Part shown: in pieces, positions 24,866 through 33,873 of the stretch | Layout: each line of letters begins with the position of its first letter | Numbering within the stretch: the stretch's first letter is position 1 | Position numbers and translations under genes: made by a program | NCBI GenBank assembly: GCA_044449065.1 | Contig: JBIOHP010000002.1 | Location: 186,001 to 250,000 of the forward strand | Source of the DNA: JBIOHP01 sp044449065 | GTDB lineage: Bacteria > Bacteroidota > Ignavibacteria > UBA10030 > SZUA-254 | Length of the DNA: 64,000 nucleotides | Reading direction: 5' to 3' | The notes under the pieces: generated by a model | Seen by the model: only the letters and a program-made list of their open reading frames with translations | Told to the model about the DNA's origin: nothing | The model's database searches: none

Positions 24866-25357
24866 ATGGAATATGAACATGAAATAACGGTTTTCTTCCA
24901 CTTCATAGGGATGGGGCTGTTAGTGACGATGATTGTGGCTGGTTTTCTGCTCGAAAGGAAATATAGAAGCCTTCCGACCTTGCAGGAAAAAGGACTACTT
25001 CTCAGTGTTATGAAACAAATAGGTTTGTTGAGTCCGTTGGCTATACTTCTCTTATTAGTTACGGGTATCGGAAACATGCACTCATTAGCCATTGGAATTT
25101 TCACATTTGGATGGTTAACGGCAAAGATAATCTTTTTCGCGATAGCCGCGACAAACGGCATCATGTTCTCGGTGGTAGCGCGTAAACGAGGAACCCTCGT
25201 AGGAAAAATGCTCAAAAACGAGGCGCCTCCGAATGCAGAACTTCAGCTCAAAAATTATAATAAGCAAGTTACCATGTTTCATATCGTGATCGATCTCCTC
25301 TTCATTATTATCCTTGCTCTCGCAGTATATGGCAGGCACGGTGGAGGGCAGAGCTAA
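24866..25357 (+). CDS. Four-helix integral membrane protein
   Basis: A 163-residue protein with four clear hydrophobic helices (about 8-26, 52-67, 78-103 and 138-156). The first helix carries HFIGMGLLV, and a His occurs in the last (MFHIVID). The pattern resembles DUF2269/CopD-like membrane proteins, but I cannot assign it firmly. It stops 2 bp before the TTG start of an aldehyde dehydrogenase, so the two are cotranscribed and probably translationally coupled. Confidence 0.75.
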   Translation: MEYEHEITVFFHFIGMGLLVTMIVAGFLLERKYRSLPTLQEKGLLLSVMKQIGLLSPLAILLLLVTGIGNMHSLAIGIFTFGWLTAKIIFFAIAATNGIMFSVVARKRGTLVGKMLKNEAPPNAELQLKNYNKQVTMFHIVIDLLFIIILALAVYGRHGGGQS

Positions 25358-25359
25358 TT

Positions 25360-26874
25360 TTGCGCGAATACCGTCTATTCATCAACGGGGATTTCGTAGA
25401 ATCCTCGACGAAGTCGACCTTCGATTCCATCAATCCATTCAACAGGGAGATTGTTGCACGATGCCAACAGGCAAACGTGGAAGATGCGAAAAAAGCCATT
25501 GCTGCCGCAAGAATCGCTTTCGATAACGGACCCTGGACAAAAATGACCCGCGAGGAACGCGGCGCATTGATTAAAGCAGTCTCCGATAAAATCAACGAGC
25601 GAAAAACCGATCTTGAGATGCTGGAGGTAGACGATTCCGGTTCAACCATTCGAAAAGCGAAAGAAGATATTTTCCTCAGCGCCCGGGCGATGAATTATTT
25701 CTCCAAGCTTGCGCTCATCGAACCTACAGAACAAATCGAAGGCCTTTCGAAGCCGGGATTCAGCAAGAATATGATCCTTCGTGAACCGGTCGGCGTGGTT
25801 GCCGCGATCATCCCATGGAATTTCCCCTTAAAGATGGCAGTGTGGAAACTTGGACCTGCCCTCGCAGCAGGAAATACCATCGTCTTAAAGCCATCGGAAT
25901 TAACACCAGCAACGGCGATGGAACTTGCATCGATGTTCAAGGAAGCGGGATTTCCCCCCGGCGTCGTCAATATTATAACCGGTTATGGTCAGGATGTCGG
26001 TGAAGAACTCGTCCGTAATCCTATGGTGGATAAAGTTACCTTCACCGGTTCCACCGCCGTAGGAAAACGAGTGATGAGTTTAGCATCTGAAACATTAAAA
26101 AAATGCACGCTGGAATGCGGCGGAAAATCGGCGAACATCATGCTTGAGGACGCCGACATGAATATGGCGGTTGACGGCGCTCTCTATGCAATATTCTATC
26201 ATCAAGGGCAATGCTGTGAAGCGGGTACGCGGCTTCTCCTTGACGAAAAAATCCATGATGAGTTCGTGCAACGGTTACTCCAAAAAACCGCGACGATGAA
26301 GATCGGCAACCCCAAAGATATTACGACGGACATTGGTCCGGTCATTTCCGAGGCCCAGCAAAAAAGGATCCTTGCATATATAAAAAGCGGAATCGATCAG
26401 GGCGCAAAGCCTGTTATTGGGGGCAAGGTTCCGGACAAACCTGAATGCAGGAATGGATTCTTTATCGAACCAACAATTTTTACCGGCGTAATAAACTCCA
26501 TGACCATCGCCCAGGAGGAAATTTTTGGACCGGTTCTCTCTGTGATTAAGTATGGAACAGTTGAAGAGGCAATTACTATCGCTAATAATTCAATCTATGG
26601 TCTGGGCGCGGGCGTTTGGTCGCGCGATATTGAGAAAGCTCTCTCGATTGCCAAACGACTCCGGTCAGGAACGGTATGGATCAACGAATGGCATCTGATC
26701 TCGGAAAAAGCTCCCTTTGGCGGTTATAAGCAAAGCGGCGTTGGACGCGAGTTCGGACTCGAAGGTCTCCACGAATACATGGAAACAAAACATCTTCATA
26801 TCGATGAAGTCGGATCCAGGGATAAAAAACCCTGGTATAACACGGTTGTCCCGCAAAAAAGTGAACATTCATGA
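25360..26874 (+). CDS. NAD(P)-dependent aldehyde dehydrogenase
   Basis: A 504-residue aldehyde dehydrogenase with Glu252 (TLECGGKSAN), catalytic Cys286 (HQGQCCEAGTR), the cofactor loop TFTGSTAVG and IPWNFPLKMA. It is closest in feel to the betaine-aldehyde/ALDH1-2 group, but the substrate cannot be told from sequence. It differs clearly from the dehydrogenase at 12260. The start is a TTG two bases after the preceding stop; MREYRLFINGDFV is the normal family N-terminus, so no later start is needed. Confidence 0.88.
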   Translation: MREYRLFINGDFVESSTKSTFDSINPFNREIVARCQQANVEDAKKAIAAARIAFDNGPWTKMTREERGALIKAVSDKINERKTDLEMLEVDDSGSTIRKAKEDIFLSARAMNYFSKLALIEPTEQIEGLSKPGFSKNMILREPVGVVAAIIPWNFPLKMAVWKLGPALAAGNTIVLKPSELTPATAMELASMFKEAGFPPGVVNIITGYGQDVGEELVRNPMVDKVTFTGSTAVGKRVMSLASETLKKCTLECGGKSANIMLEDADMNMAVDGALYAIFYHQGQCCEAGTRLLLDEKIHDEFVQRLLQKTATMKIGNPKDITTDIGPVISEAQQKRILAYIKSGIDQGAKPVIGGKVPDKPECRNGFFIEPTIFTGVINSMTIAQEEIFGPVLSVIKYGTVEEAITIANNSIYGLGAGVWSRDIEKALSIAKRLRSGTVWINEWHLISEKAPFGGYKQSGVGREFGLEGLHEYMETKHLHIDEVGSRDKKPWYNTVVPQKSEHS

Positions 26875-26977
26875 CGAATAACATCACAGCGATGAATTTT
26901 TGTTTCTCTATCAATCTCGCATATAATTTTTCGATCATTTTATACACTTCTCACAAATTAACAAGGTAAAGAGCACT

Positions 26978-27967
26978 ATGAAATCGAATATCCTCCTCGC
27001 AGCATTACTCGTTTTATTCGTTATCGGATGCCAGCCGAAAAAACCGGATCCGGTACCGGTGGGAGAAATGACAGAGTATCGCGATCCCGGCTACGGATTC
27101 AAAATTAAATATCCCAAAGATTGGTTATCCCTCGGTCAGATGGGAAATGCCGTGTTTGCAAAATCGCAGGATGTAGTCACGCACTTCCAGGATTTTAAAT
27201 CCGGCGTCCCCGGCGGAATGGTAAACGTTGTCGCGCTTGATCTGACGGGAAAAAAACCAGATGAACTTATTCAATCAAATTTGGATGAATTAAAACAAGC
27301 TGCACAAATGGACGCCGCGGAGCAAATTACTGTTAACGGCAAGCAGGGGACGAAATATCCTTATATCATTAAAGTGACAACAAAAAACAGCATCATCGGT
27401 TACCAGGTGTACTTCGTCGGTGATACTGCTTTATATAAATTGGATTTCCAGGGATACGGAGATCAATTTGAAGCGCACGCGGCGGTGTTCGCAGCGATCT
27501 TAAATTCATTTGAACTGCCGGTTATTGTCGCAAGAAAATCGGATGTGTGGCAGCCCTCCCCGAATATCAGCGCCTATAACTCGGATTATTTAACTATGCA
27601 ATACCCTGAAAACATGAATTTCGCCCCTGTCAAGAAAGGCGATAAAGATCTGGTTATGGAGATGCGCGCGGATCGGCAGGATTGCAGTATTCACATCGAC
27701 GTTTTCGGCGCAAAAAAACTCACCGTCGAGAAGGTATGGGATCAAAATAAGGGGAAATATAAATCCCGCGGCTCAGGAGAATCTACCATCGACGGCAATA
27801 AAACCTTCTGGGTTGATTATTCCTTGGTGAAAGATATTAACAGCCGCGCATATTTCACCGTAAAAAATGATAAGGTTATTCGCATCACCATGAATTGGTA
27901 CGCGCCGCAAAAAGATATTTATTTCACGACGTTCGAAAAATCTGTAACTTCGATCAAACTTAAATAA
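26978..27967 (+). CDS. Lipoprotein with two PsbP-like domains (tentative)
   Basis: A 329-residue protein with a lipoprotein signal peptide ending in the lipobox VIGC (Cys18). Residues 28-185 (YGFKIKYPKDWLSLG ... KLDFQGYGDQFEAHAAVFAAILNSF) look like a PsbP-type fold; a second, weaker copy seems to follow (YLTMQYPENMNFAPV to the end). The role is unknown. The ATG is preceded by AAGGTAAAG. It is 12 bp upstream of the YbjQ-family gene, so they are likely one operon. It is a substrate of the lgt gene product. Confidence 0.75.
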   Translation: MKSNILLAALLVLFVIGCQPKKPDPVPVGEMTEYRDPGYGFKIKYPKDWLSLGQMGNAVFAKSQDVVTHFQDFKSGVPGGMVNVVALDLTGKKPDELIQSNLDELKQAAQMDAAEQITVNGKQGTKYPYIIKVTTKNSIIGYQVYFVGDTALYKLDFQGYGDQFEAHAAVFAAILNSFELPVIVARKSDVWQPSPNISAYNSDYLTMQYPENMNFAPVKKGDKDLVMEMRADRQDCSIHIDVFGAKKLTVEKVWDQNKGKYKSRGSGESTIDGNKTFWVDYSLVKDINSRAYFTVKNDKVIRITMNWYAPQKDIYFTTFEKSVTSIKLK

Positions 27968-27979
27968 AGAGGAGATTCA

Positions 27980-28312
27980 ATGAACAGATCTATGGTAACC
28001 ACGGCGTTTTCTATCGATGGTTACAAAGTTACCAAGAACCTGGGAATCGTGCGGGGAATCACCGTGCGCTCGCGTTCGATCTTTGGAAATATTGGCGCCG
28101 GCATCCAGACTATATTCGGCGGACGGATTACTCTCTACCAGGAACTATGCGAGCAATCCCGCGAAGAAGCATTCGAGCTGATGGTGGCTCACGCTTCTCA
28201 GATGGGCGCAAATTCCATTATCGGGATGCGGTATGACGCCAACGAAGTCGCGGCGGGAATTACCGAAGTGCTCGCGTACGGAACGGCAGTCGTCCTCGAT
28301 AAGGCGGAATAA
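27980..28312 (+). CDS. YbjQ/UPF0145 family protein
   Basis: A 110-residue protein with the family hallmarks: the opening VTKNLGIVRGITVRS, the middle QELCEQSREEAFELM and MGANSIIGMRYDAN, and the end VLAYGTAVVL. Such proteins form pentamers and are often called heavy-metal-binding, though the biochemical role is not settled. Length is typical. It follows the lipoprotein gene by 12 bp with a GGAG ribosome site. Confidence 0.9.
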   Translation: MNRSMVTTAFSIDGYKVTKNLGIVRGITVRSRSIFGNIGAGIQTIFGGRITLYQELCEQSREEAFELMVAHASQMGANSIIGMRYDANEVAAGITEVLAYGTAVVLDKAE

Positions 28313-28505
28313 CTAAACCAGGCGTTCAAAGCGCTCTAGTCCGGATGCATCACTCCCGGAGATAGGAATGGATCAGATGCCGGAGATTTCCTTGTCGCGG
28401 GCGGCATGAATCCGTTGTGGATATCCCGCGAACATCGCGCCGTTCTATGTTTTACTTTACACGTTCTACCAATCATCAATTACCTAACAACGAAAATAAA
28501 ATTAT

Positions 28506-30221
28506 ATGGATATTAAGGACCGCACCGTAGTCGTCCTCGGAGGGTGGGGATTAGTTGGCTCATCGATCTGCCGGAAGATAGTGGAAGAACAGCCGAAACG
28601 GATCATTGTAACTTCTCTCCTCAAAGCCGAAGCCGAGGAAGCTGTGGATATTCTTACCAGAGAATACCCCAAGCTTCCGAAAAATTATTTCATCCCCTGG
28701 TGGGGAAACATTTTTGTCAGACACGAACTGAAGGATATCAGCCGTGATAAAATCTTATCCGATGAAACAATGCGCCAGGCGATGATCCAGGATATGCTCG
28801 ATGAATTAACCGATACGTTGATTAAACGCTCCGCCATTTATCAACTCCTCAATAAATACAAACCGGAAATTCTGATCGACAGCATCAATTCAGCGACTGC
28901 AATCGCGTACCAGGATATATTTCAGGGAGCGCGCGACGTCATCCGCACTATCAAAAAAGCGAAATCAACGAATTCCAACGAGGAACTTTCTACAGTCATG
29001 GAGCGGATGATCTGCACCCTGTATATGCCGCAGCTTATCCGTCACGTGCAATTACTCTACCGGTCGATGCATGTTGCGGGAACGAAGATTTATGTGAAAA
29101 TCGGCACAAGCGGAACCGGAGGCATGGGCTTGAATATTCCCTACACGCATAGCGAAGAGAGACCTTCAAGCGTTCTCCTCGGGAAATCCGCGGTTGCGGG
29201 CGCGCATACAATGCTGCTCTTCCTTATGGGAAGAACACCGGATGGCGCGATCACAAAAGAAGTGAAACCCACGGCAGCGATTGCCTGGAAAAAAATCGAT
29301 TACGGAGAAATAAGACGTAAAGGTCGTCCCATTGATTTAGTCGATTGCAATCCAAAACGGGGGATCCCGCTGAAACACTCCCTCCAGATTCGCATGAAAG
29401 ACGCAGGCACTCCGCTCAATAAAACATTAAAGTCGGTATTTATTGACACGGGCGAAAATGGAATATTCTCCCGCGGCGAGTTTGAAGCGATTGCGGCGCC
29501 CGGACAAATGGAATTCGTCACTCCGGAGGAAATTGCGGAAACGGTTATCTATGAGATCAAGGGCGGGAACACGGGGCATGATATTATCAATGCTCTCGAT
29601 AACGCATCTCTTTCTCCAACATACCGCGCAGGATTCCTCTTCAACAGCGCCCGAAATAAAATCATAGAGCTTGAACAGAAGTATAAGGTCGATAGCGTGG
29701 CGTTTGAAGTGCTCGGACCGCCTCGTCTATCCAAGCTGTTATATGAAGCATATCTCTTAAAGGTGTGCTGCGCCGATATGAAATCGGTGTTGAAATCTTC
29801 GCCGCGCGCGCTGTCATTGGCAATGAAGAAAAAAATTCAATCCGGAACATCCCTCCGATCGCAAATCATATCGATTGGGATTCCGATCTTGCTGCCCGAT
29901 GGGAAAACGCTTCTTCGCGGGAATGAAATTAAAATTCCACCCTTCCGCGGGGAAAACGAATTCCCTCTTTCGGCGAAAAATATCGATCTTTGGTCTCATG
30001 ACGGGTGGGTCGATCTCAGGCCCTCAAACATGGAGCGATGGAAAAAACGGATCAAGAGCATTATTGCCATGACGCTGGATATGCCTCCCGATAGCACAAG
30101 CTCCCGTTACCTCTACAAACGCGAGTACTGGAATAATTTCGAAGAAATTGATCCGGGCAAGCTTGCCGGCTGGATATTCAATTATGAAGAAAAAGGGATG
30201 CGGATGAGAATGAAAGGTTGA
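28506..30221 (+). CDS. Rossmann-fold NAD(P)-dependent epimerase/dehydrogenase-like protein, unknown function
   Basis: A 571-residue cytoplasmic protein. The N-terminus has a dinucleotide-binding loop (VVVLGGWGLVGSSICRKI, residues 8-25) and an SDR-like continuation; VKIGTSGTGGMGLNIPY and HSEERPS near 200-220 recall the active-site region of nucleotide-sugar epimerases. The C-terminal half (about 290-571) matches nothing I recognise, ending with MTLDMPPDSTSSRYLYKREY. It is much longer than classic epimerases. It stands alone with its own terminator. Real gene; function open. Confidence 0.7.
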   Translation: MDIKDRTVVVLGGWGLVGSSICRKIVEEQPKRIIVTSLLKAEAEEAVDILTREYPKLPKNYFIPWWGNIFVRHELKDISRDKILSDETMRQAMIQDMLDELTDTLIKRSAIYQLLNKYKPEILIDSINSATAIAYQDIFQGARDVIRTIKKAKSTNSNEELSTVMERMICTLYMPQLIRHVQLLYRSMHVAGTKIYVKIGTSGTGGMGLNIPYTHSEERPSSVLLGKSAVAGAHTMLLFLMGRTPDGAITKEVKPTAAIAWKKIDYGEIRRKGRPIDLVDCNPKRGIPLKHSLQIRMKDAGTPLNKTLKSVFIDTGENGIFSRGEFEAIAAPGQMEFVTPEEIAETVIYEIKGGNTGHDIINALDNASLSPTYRAGFLFNSARNKIIELEQKYKVDSVAFEVLGPPRLSKLLYEAYLLKVCCADMKSVLKSSPRALSLAMKKKIQSGTSLRSQIISIGIPILLPDGKTLLRGNEIKIPPFRGENEFPLSAKNIDLWSHDGWVDLRPSNMERWKKRIKSIIAMTLDMPPDSTSSRYLYKREYWNNFEEIDPGKLAGWIFNYEEKGMRMRMKG

Positions 30222-30274
30222 TCCAACCCGGAAAGTAATTGGATGGCAGAAATAAATTACCAGGAATCATCGTC

Positions 30275-30306
30275 AAAGCCGACTCGTCATTTGGGTCGGC
30301 TTTTTG
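30275..30306 (+). terminator. Rho-independent terminator after the Rossmann-fold gene
   Basis: AAGCCGAC pairs with GTCGGCTT around an 11-base loop, followed by a T run. It lies 54 bp after the stop. Confidence 0.85.
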
Positions 30307-30351
30307 TTTTGAGTAGAAATGCTACGGATTTGACTCCAAACTCTACCTGAT

Positions 30352-30499
30352 AACACACCCCTTTAATTCCCCTCTATTCAGCCAAGAACGATCCGATTAA
30401 CGCTTTCACTTTCGGGTAACGATCCGCTCATCAGAGGGGTGGCTCCCGATAGGTAAACCCGCCGTTTTTTTGGCGGGCGGTTGGGAGACGGGGTGTGTT
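30352..30499. repeat. ACACACCCC dispersed repeat, long copy
   Basis: Begins AACACACCCCTTTAATTCCC and ends GGGGTGTGTT, the reverse complement of its start, with AGAGGGGTGGCTC and a CCCGCCG/CGGCGGG-type hairpin inside. Confidence 0.6.
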
Positions 30500-30604
30500 C
30501 ACACCATGCAGGATGAAGCGGGTGAAACTCCGTTTCATGGGTTAAAATCAAAGTCAGATATTAACAACACCATCGATATAATTTGACATTGAACTCTCCT
30601 TCAT

Positions 30605-30667
30605 AACACACCCCTTTAATTCCCCTCTACAGAGGGATGGCTCGACGAAGTCGAGACGGGGTGTGTC
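30605..30667. repeat. ACACACCCC dispersed repeat, short copy
   Basis: Begins ACACACCCCTTTAATTCCCC and ends GAGACGGGGTGTGT, with TCGACGAAGTCGA as an internal hairpin. A third relative lies at 43499-43557. Confidence 0.6.
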
Positions 30668-30719
30668 CTCACAATGTAGGACAAACTGTGTGAAAAATCC
30701 GATTCATTATGCAGGGAAG

Positions 30720-30780
30720 TAAGGAGATCGCGACGTCCGCCTCCCGTTAAAAATATGGCGTGAGGCGGACTCGCGATGAC
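30720..30780 (+). repeat. Inverted repeat flanking the third permease gene, left copy
   Basis: A 61-bp element TAAGGAGATCGCG...CGCGATGAC containing the hairpin GTCCGCCTC...GAGGCGGAC. It matches the reverse complement of 32209-32268 with about five mismatches and one gap. Confidence 0.7.
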
Positions 30781-30832
30781 GGTTCCTGATTACCATTGTG
30801 GAATGTGTTAATCAGAAGGTCACAAAAATATT

Positions 30833-32089
30833 CTACTCGTACCTCAACGCGTCGATAGGATCGAGGTTGGAAGCTTTCCACGCCGGATACACTCCAAACA
30901 CCACGCCAACAAAAGAACAACTGGCAAAACCTATCGCTACCCAATCCCAGGGAATAACAGGGGGAACGGACATGACATAAGCAAATATATTGCCGGTGAG
31001 CAATCCAACCAGTATGCCGATCATCCCGCCGAACTCGCTGAGGAGAATCGCCTCTATTAAGAACTGCGCGAGAATGTTTTTCTTGCGCGCGCCAATCGCT
31101 TTGCGGATGCCGATCTCTCTGGTTCGCTCGGTAACGGAAACGAGCATGATATTCATAATGCCGACTCCGGCGGCAAGAAGCGCTATCGTGCTGATAAGCA
31201 TGATCCCGAGGCGGACATATTTCGTCAGATCGTTGAATTGCGCGACAAGGGATTCATTCGAGAAAATATAAAAATCATCATCAGCGCCGGGGGCGAGACG
31301 CCTCGCCACACGCATAATTCCCCTCACCTGTTCCAGGCAGTCGTTATACGTTTGGCCGTTCAATGCCGTGACCATTACATGAATATCCCGGTCGGTGCCG
31401 TACACTCTGAACCATGCGGTCAACGGCACAACAATAAAATTAGAGTTATTATCCCCCAGCATGGATCCTTTATCCTGAATAGTGCCGATCACCTGGTATT
31501 GCTGACCATCCACAACGATGTATCTCCCTATGGGATCCGATTTGGGAAAAAGCGTTTGTACGATCCCCTGCGCAATTTCCGCAACGGGCTTCGCGGAGTT
31601 GTATTCGTCTTCGGTGAACATCCTGCCGTCTTCCACAACCCAGTTATTGGTTGTAAATCCATCGACATTCTCCCCCGTAATATCAATGTTGGGATTGGTT
31701 TTTAACTGGTTCCCTTTTGCCTGCTTCCCTCCGGTTCCGGCTTCAATGCCCACGGCTTTCGCGAGAGTGACTTTTTCCTTCACCATCTGCGCCTGAAGGT
31801 ATGAAATATATTTTCTGTTGCGGTTTTTCATCCGTTCCTGCGGATCATCGGAGAACACGATGGAGTTTTTCTGCACCTGGAAGGTATTCGATCCCAATTC
31901 GCTCATCCCCTGCTCGATGCTGTTGATGAGCACTCCCATAGCGGTCATAACGCCGATAATGGAAAAAACGCCGACGGCAATTCCCAGAAGGGTTAATACG
32001 GAACGGAGCTTGTTGGTTCTCAGCGCAGCCAGCGCCATGAAGAAGCTTTCTTTTAAGCTAAGAGCTATTTTCTCTACAATGACATTCAT
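30833..32089 (-). CDS. MacB-type ABC transporter permease (third paralogue)
   Basis: A 418-residue permease with the MacB/FtsX layout: an N-terminal helix (about 28-50), a large periplasmic domain (MacB-PCD, about 55-265) and three C-terminal helices (about 285-400). The coupling motif TERTREIGIRKAIGARKKNI and the ending DPIDALRYE are typical. It is closely related to the permease at 32584 over its whole length, so it arose by duplication. It is cut off from the efflux operon by a terminator and about 490 bp of repeats, and a separate promoter would be needed. Confidence 0.9.
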   Translation of the reverse strand: MNVIVEKIALSLKESFFMALAALRTNKLRSVLTLLGIAVGVFSIIGVMTAMGVLINSIEQGMSELGSNTFQVQKNSIVFSDDPQERMKNRNRKYISYLQAQMVKEKVTLAKAVGIEAGTGGKQAKGNQLKTNPNIDITGENVDGFTTNNWVVEDGRMFTEDEYNSAKPVAEIAQGIVQTLFPKSDPIGRYIVVDGQQYQVIGTIQDKGSMLGDNNSNFIVVPLTAWFRVYGTDRDIHVMVTALNGQTYNDCLEQVRGIMRVARRLAPGADDDFYIFSNESLVAQFNDLTKYVRLGIMLISTIALLAAGVGIMNIMLVSVTERTREIGIRKAIGARKKNILAQFLIEAILLSEFGGMIGILVGLLTGNIFAYVMSVPPVIPWDWVAIGFASCSFVGVVFGVYPAWKASNLDPIDALRYE

Positions 32090-32208
32090 CGATTGATTTA
32101 CATTTGTTGAGTTATAATATATGGAATTTTAGGGTGAGTTTCACCGATCTGGCGCCCCTTGCAGTTATCCATCTTTACTCGTTCCCCCGGTCTCAGAGTG
32201 TGTGAAAA

Positions 32209-32268
32209 GTCATCGTGAGTCCGCCTCCCGCCATCTTTTAACGGGAGGCGGACGTAGCAATCTCCTTA
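32209..32268 (-). repeat. Inverted repeat flanking the third permease gene, right copy
   Basis: Reverse-complement relative of 30720-30780, with the hairpin GTCCGCCTCCCG...CGGGAGGCGGAC. Outer arms GTGTGAAAAGTC and GACTTTTCACAC extend the symmetry to about 32202-32336. Confidence 0.7.
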
Positions 32269-32357
32269 TATCGATGCACATTGCGATAAATCGAATCTCG
32301 ACTTCAAGATGAATTGGACTTTTCACACAGTCTGTCTCCGGGGGGAATGGGATCGTT

Positions 32358-32515
32358 GGCGCTCTGCGCCGCTTCTCTGTACGACGCGGAGCATCATGTC
32401 GGCATTCTACCGCCGGAGCGGTGGAATGAGAGAACGAGATATCTCTCGGCGATGGGAAATCGTAACAGGACGCAGGAGCGTCGGATAATAGCTTCCCACC
32501 GGGAATGATGGGAAG
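32358..32515. repeat. Cluster of short palindromes
   Basis: Five hairpin-capable units follow each other: GGCGC/GCGCC (32358-32370), CATTC-ACCGC/GCGGT-GAATG (32403-32428), GAGATATCTC (32436-32445), GACGC/GCGTC (32469-32482) and CTTCCCA/TGGGAAG (32492-32515). Confidence 0.6.
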
Positions 32516-32522
32516 CAGAACC

Positions 32523-32574
32523 CAGTACAACAAAAAAAGCCCATCCTCACAAGAAGATGGGCTTCGTTGTACTG
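32523..32574 (-). terminator. Terminator of the efflux operon
   Basis: On the minus strand AGCCCATC pairs with GATGGGCT and is followed by a T run. An outer pair CAGTACAAC/GTTGTACTG encloses it. It lies 10 bp beyond the stop of the permease at 32584. Confidence 0.85.
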
Positions 32575-32583
32575 CAAGAATTT

Positions 32584-33840
32584 CTACTCGTACCGTAGCG
32601 CGTCGATAGGATCGAGGTTGGACGCTTTCCATGCCGGGTAGACGCCGAACACCACTCCTACAAAGGAACAACTGCCAAAACCGATCCCCACCCAATCCCA
32701 CGGGATAATCGGAGGAACATTCATGACGATAGCGAGGATATTGCCCGTCAGCACGCCGATACAAATGCCGATCATGCCGCCGAACTCGCTCAACAAGACC
32801 GCTTCGATTAAAAATTGAGAGAGCACATTATTTTTCCGGGCGCCGATAGCTTTCCGGATGCCGATCTCTCTTGTCCGTTCGGTGACGGAAACCAGCATAA
32901 TGTTCATAATCCCCACGCCGGCTGCGAGAAGCGCGATGGTGCTGATGAGCATGATGCCGAGCCGGACATATTTCGTCAAATCGTTAAACTGGGCGATCAT
33001 CGATTCATTCGAAAAAATATAAAAATCATCGTCGGCGCCGGGCCCTACATGGCGGGACACGCGCAATATTCCCCGAACCTGTTCAAGGCAATCATTATAG
33101 TTTTCGCCTGTGCTCGATGTGACCATAATATGGATGTCGCGGTCTTCCCCGTAGACCCGGAAAAACTCCGAGAGAGGAATAACGATGAAGTTCGTGTTAT
33201 TATCCCCCAGTATCGATCCCTTATCTTCAATTGTTCCGATAACCGTGTATTGCTGTCCGTCGATGACAATATACCTGCCGAGGGGATCGGTCTTCGGGAA
33301 CAATTTTTCAACTACGCCCTTCCCTATGACAGCGACAGGTTTCGCCGATGCAAATTCGTCCTGCGTGAACATCCTGCCGTCTTCCACGCTCCAATTATTT
33401 GTTGAGAAGCCGTCGACGTTTTCTCCGACCAGCGCAACATTGGGATTCGTTTTCAACTGGTTGCCTTTCACCAATTTCGCTCCCGACCACGCTTCTATAC
33501 CCACCGATTTGGCAAGAGTCGTTTTCTCCGCGACAGTTTGCGCCTGGAAATAGGAAATGTTCTTCCTGTTCCGGTTTTTCATCCGTTCCTGAGGATCGTC
33601 GTTAAAGGTCATAGTGCTTTTTTGAACCTGGAAGGTATTCGCGCCAAGCTCGCTCATCCCCTGCTGGATGCTGTTGAAGAGGACAGCCATTGCCGTCATG
33701 ACGCCGATGATTGAAAAAACTCCCACGGCGATACCCAGCAGCGTCAACGCTGAACGAAGCTTATTTACCCGCAAAGCGGATAACGCCATGAAAAAACTTT
33801 CTTTTAAGCTGAGAACAATTTTTTCAAGTATGATATTCAT
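32584..33840 (-). CDS. MacB-type ABC transporter permease (second paralogue)
   Basis: A 418-residue permease with one N-terminal helix, a periplasmic MacB-PCD domain and three C-terminal helices. TERTREIGIRKAIGARKNNV is the loop that contacts the ATPase. Its sequence is very similar to the product of 30833-32089 and more distant from that of 33874-35097. It is the last gene of the TolC-MFP-ATPase operon, 33 bp after the preceding permease gene and just before a terminator. It probably pairs with the other permease or homodimerises to export a substrate through TolC. Confidence 0.92.
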   Translation of the reverse strand: MNIILEKIVLSLKESFFMALSALRVNKLRSALTLLGIAVGVFSIIGVMTAMAVLFNSIQQGMSELGANTFQVQKSTMTFNDDPQERMKNRNRKNISYFQAQTVAEKTTLAKSVGIEAWSGAKLVKGNQLKTNPNVALVGENVDGFSTNNWSVEDGRMFTQDEFASAKPVAVIGKGVVEKLFPKTDPLGRYIVIDGQQYTVIGTIEDKGSILGDNNTNFIVIPLSEFFRVYGEDRDIHIMVTSSTGENYNDCLEQVRGILRVSRHVGPGADDDFYIFSNESMIAQFNDLTKYVRLGIMLISTIALLAAGVGIMNIMLVSVTERTREIGIRKAIGARKNNVLSQFLIEAVLLSEFGGMIGICIGVLTGNILAIVMNVPPIIPWDWVGIGFGSCSFVGVVFGVYPAWKASNLDPIDALRYE

Positions 33841-33873
33841 CGAATCTTTCCCTCTACCATAAGTACTATCACA

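Larger units (their letters stand above)
30222..30832. other. Intergenic mosaic of dispersed repeats
   Basis: No gene is seen in these 611 bp. From left to right they hold a terminator (30275), two copies of an ACACACCCC repeat (30352-30499 and 30605-30667), and one arm of the inverted repeat that flanks the third permease (30720-30780). Short pieces such as CACA.TG.AGGA recur after each repeat. Confidence 0.7.
32090..32583. other. Gene-free region with serial hairpins between the permeases
   Basis: This stretch holds the right copy of the inverted repeat (32209-32268), at least five consecutive short palindromes (32358-32515) and the operon terminator (32523-32574). No coding sequence is supported. 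Confidence 0.65.
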
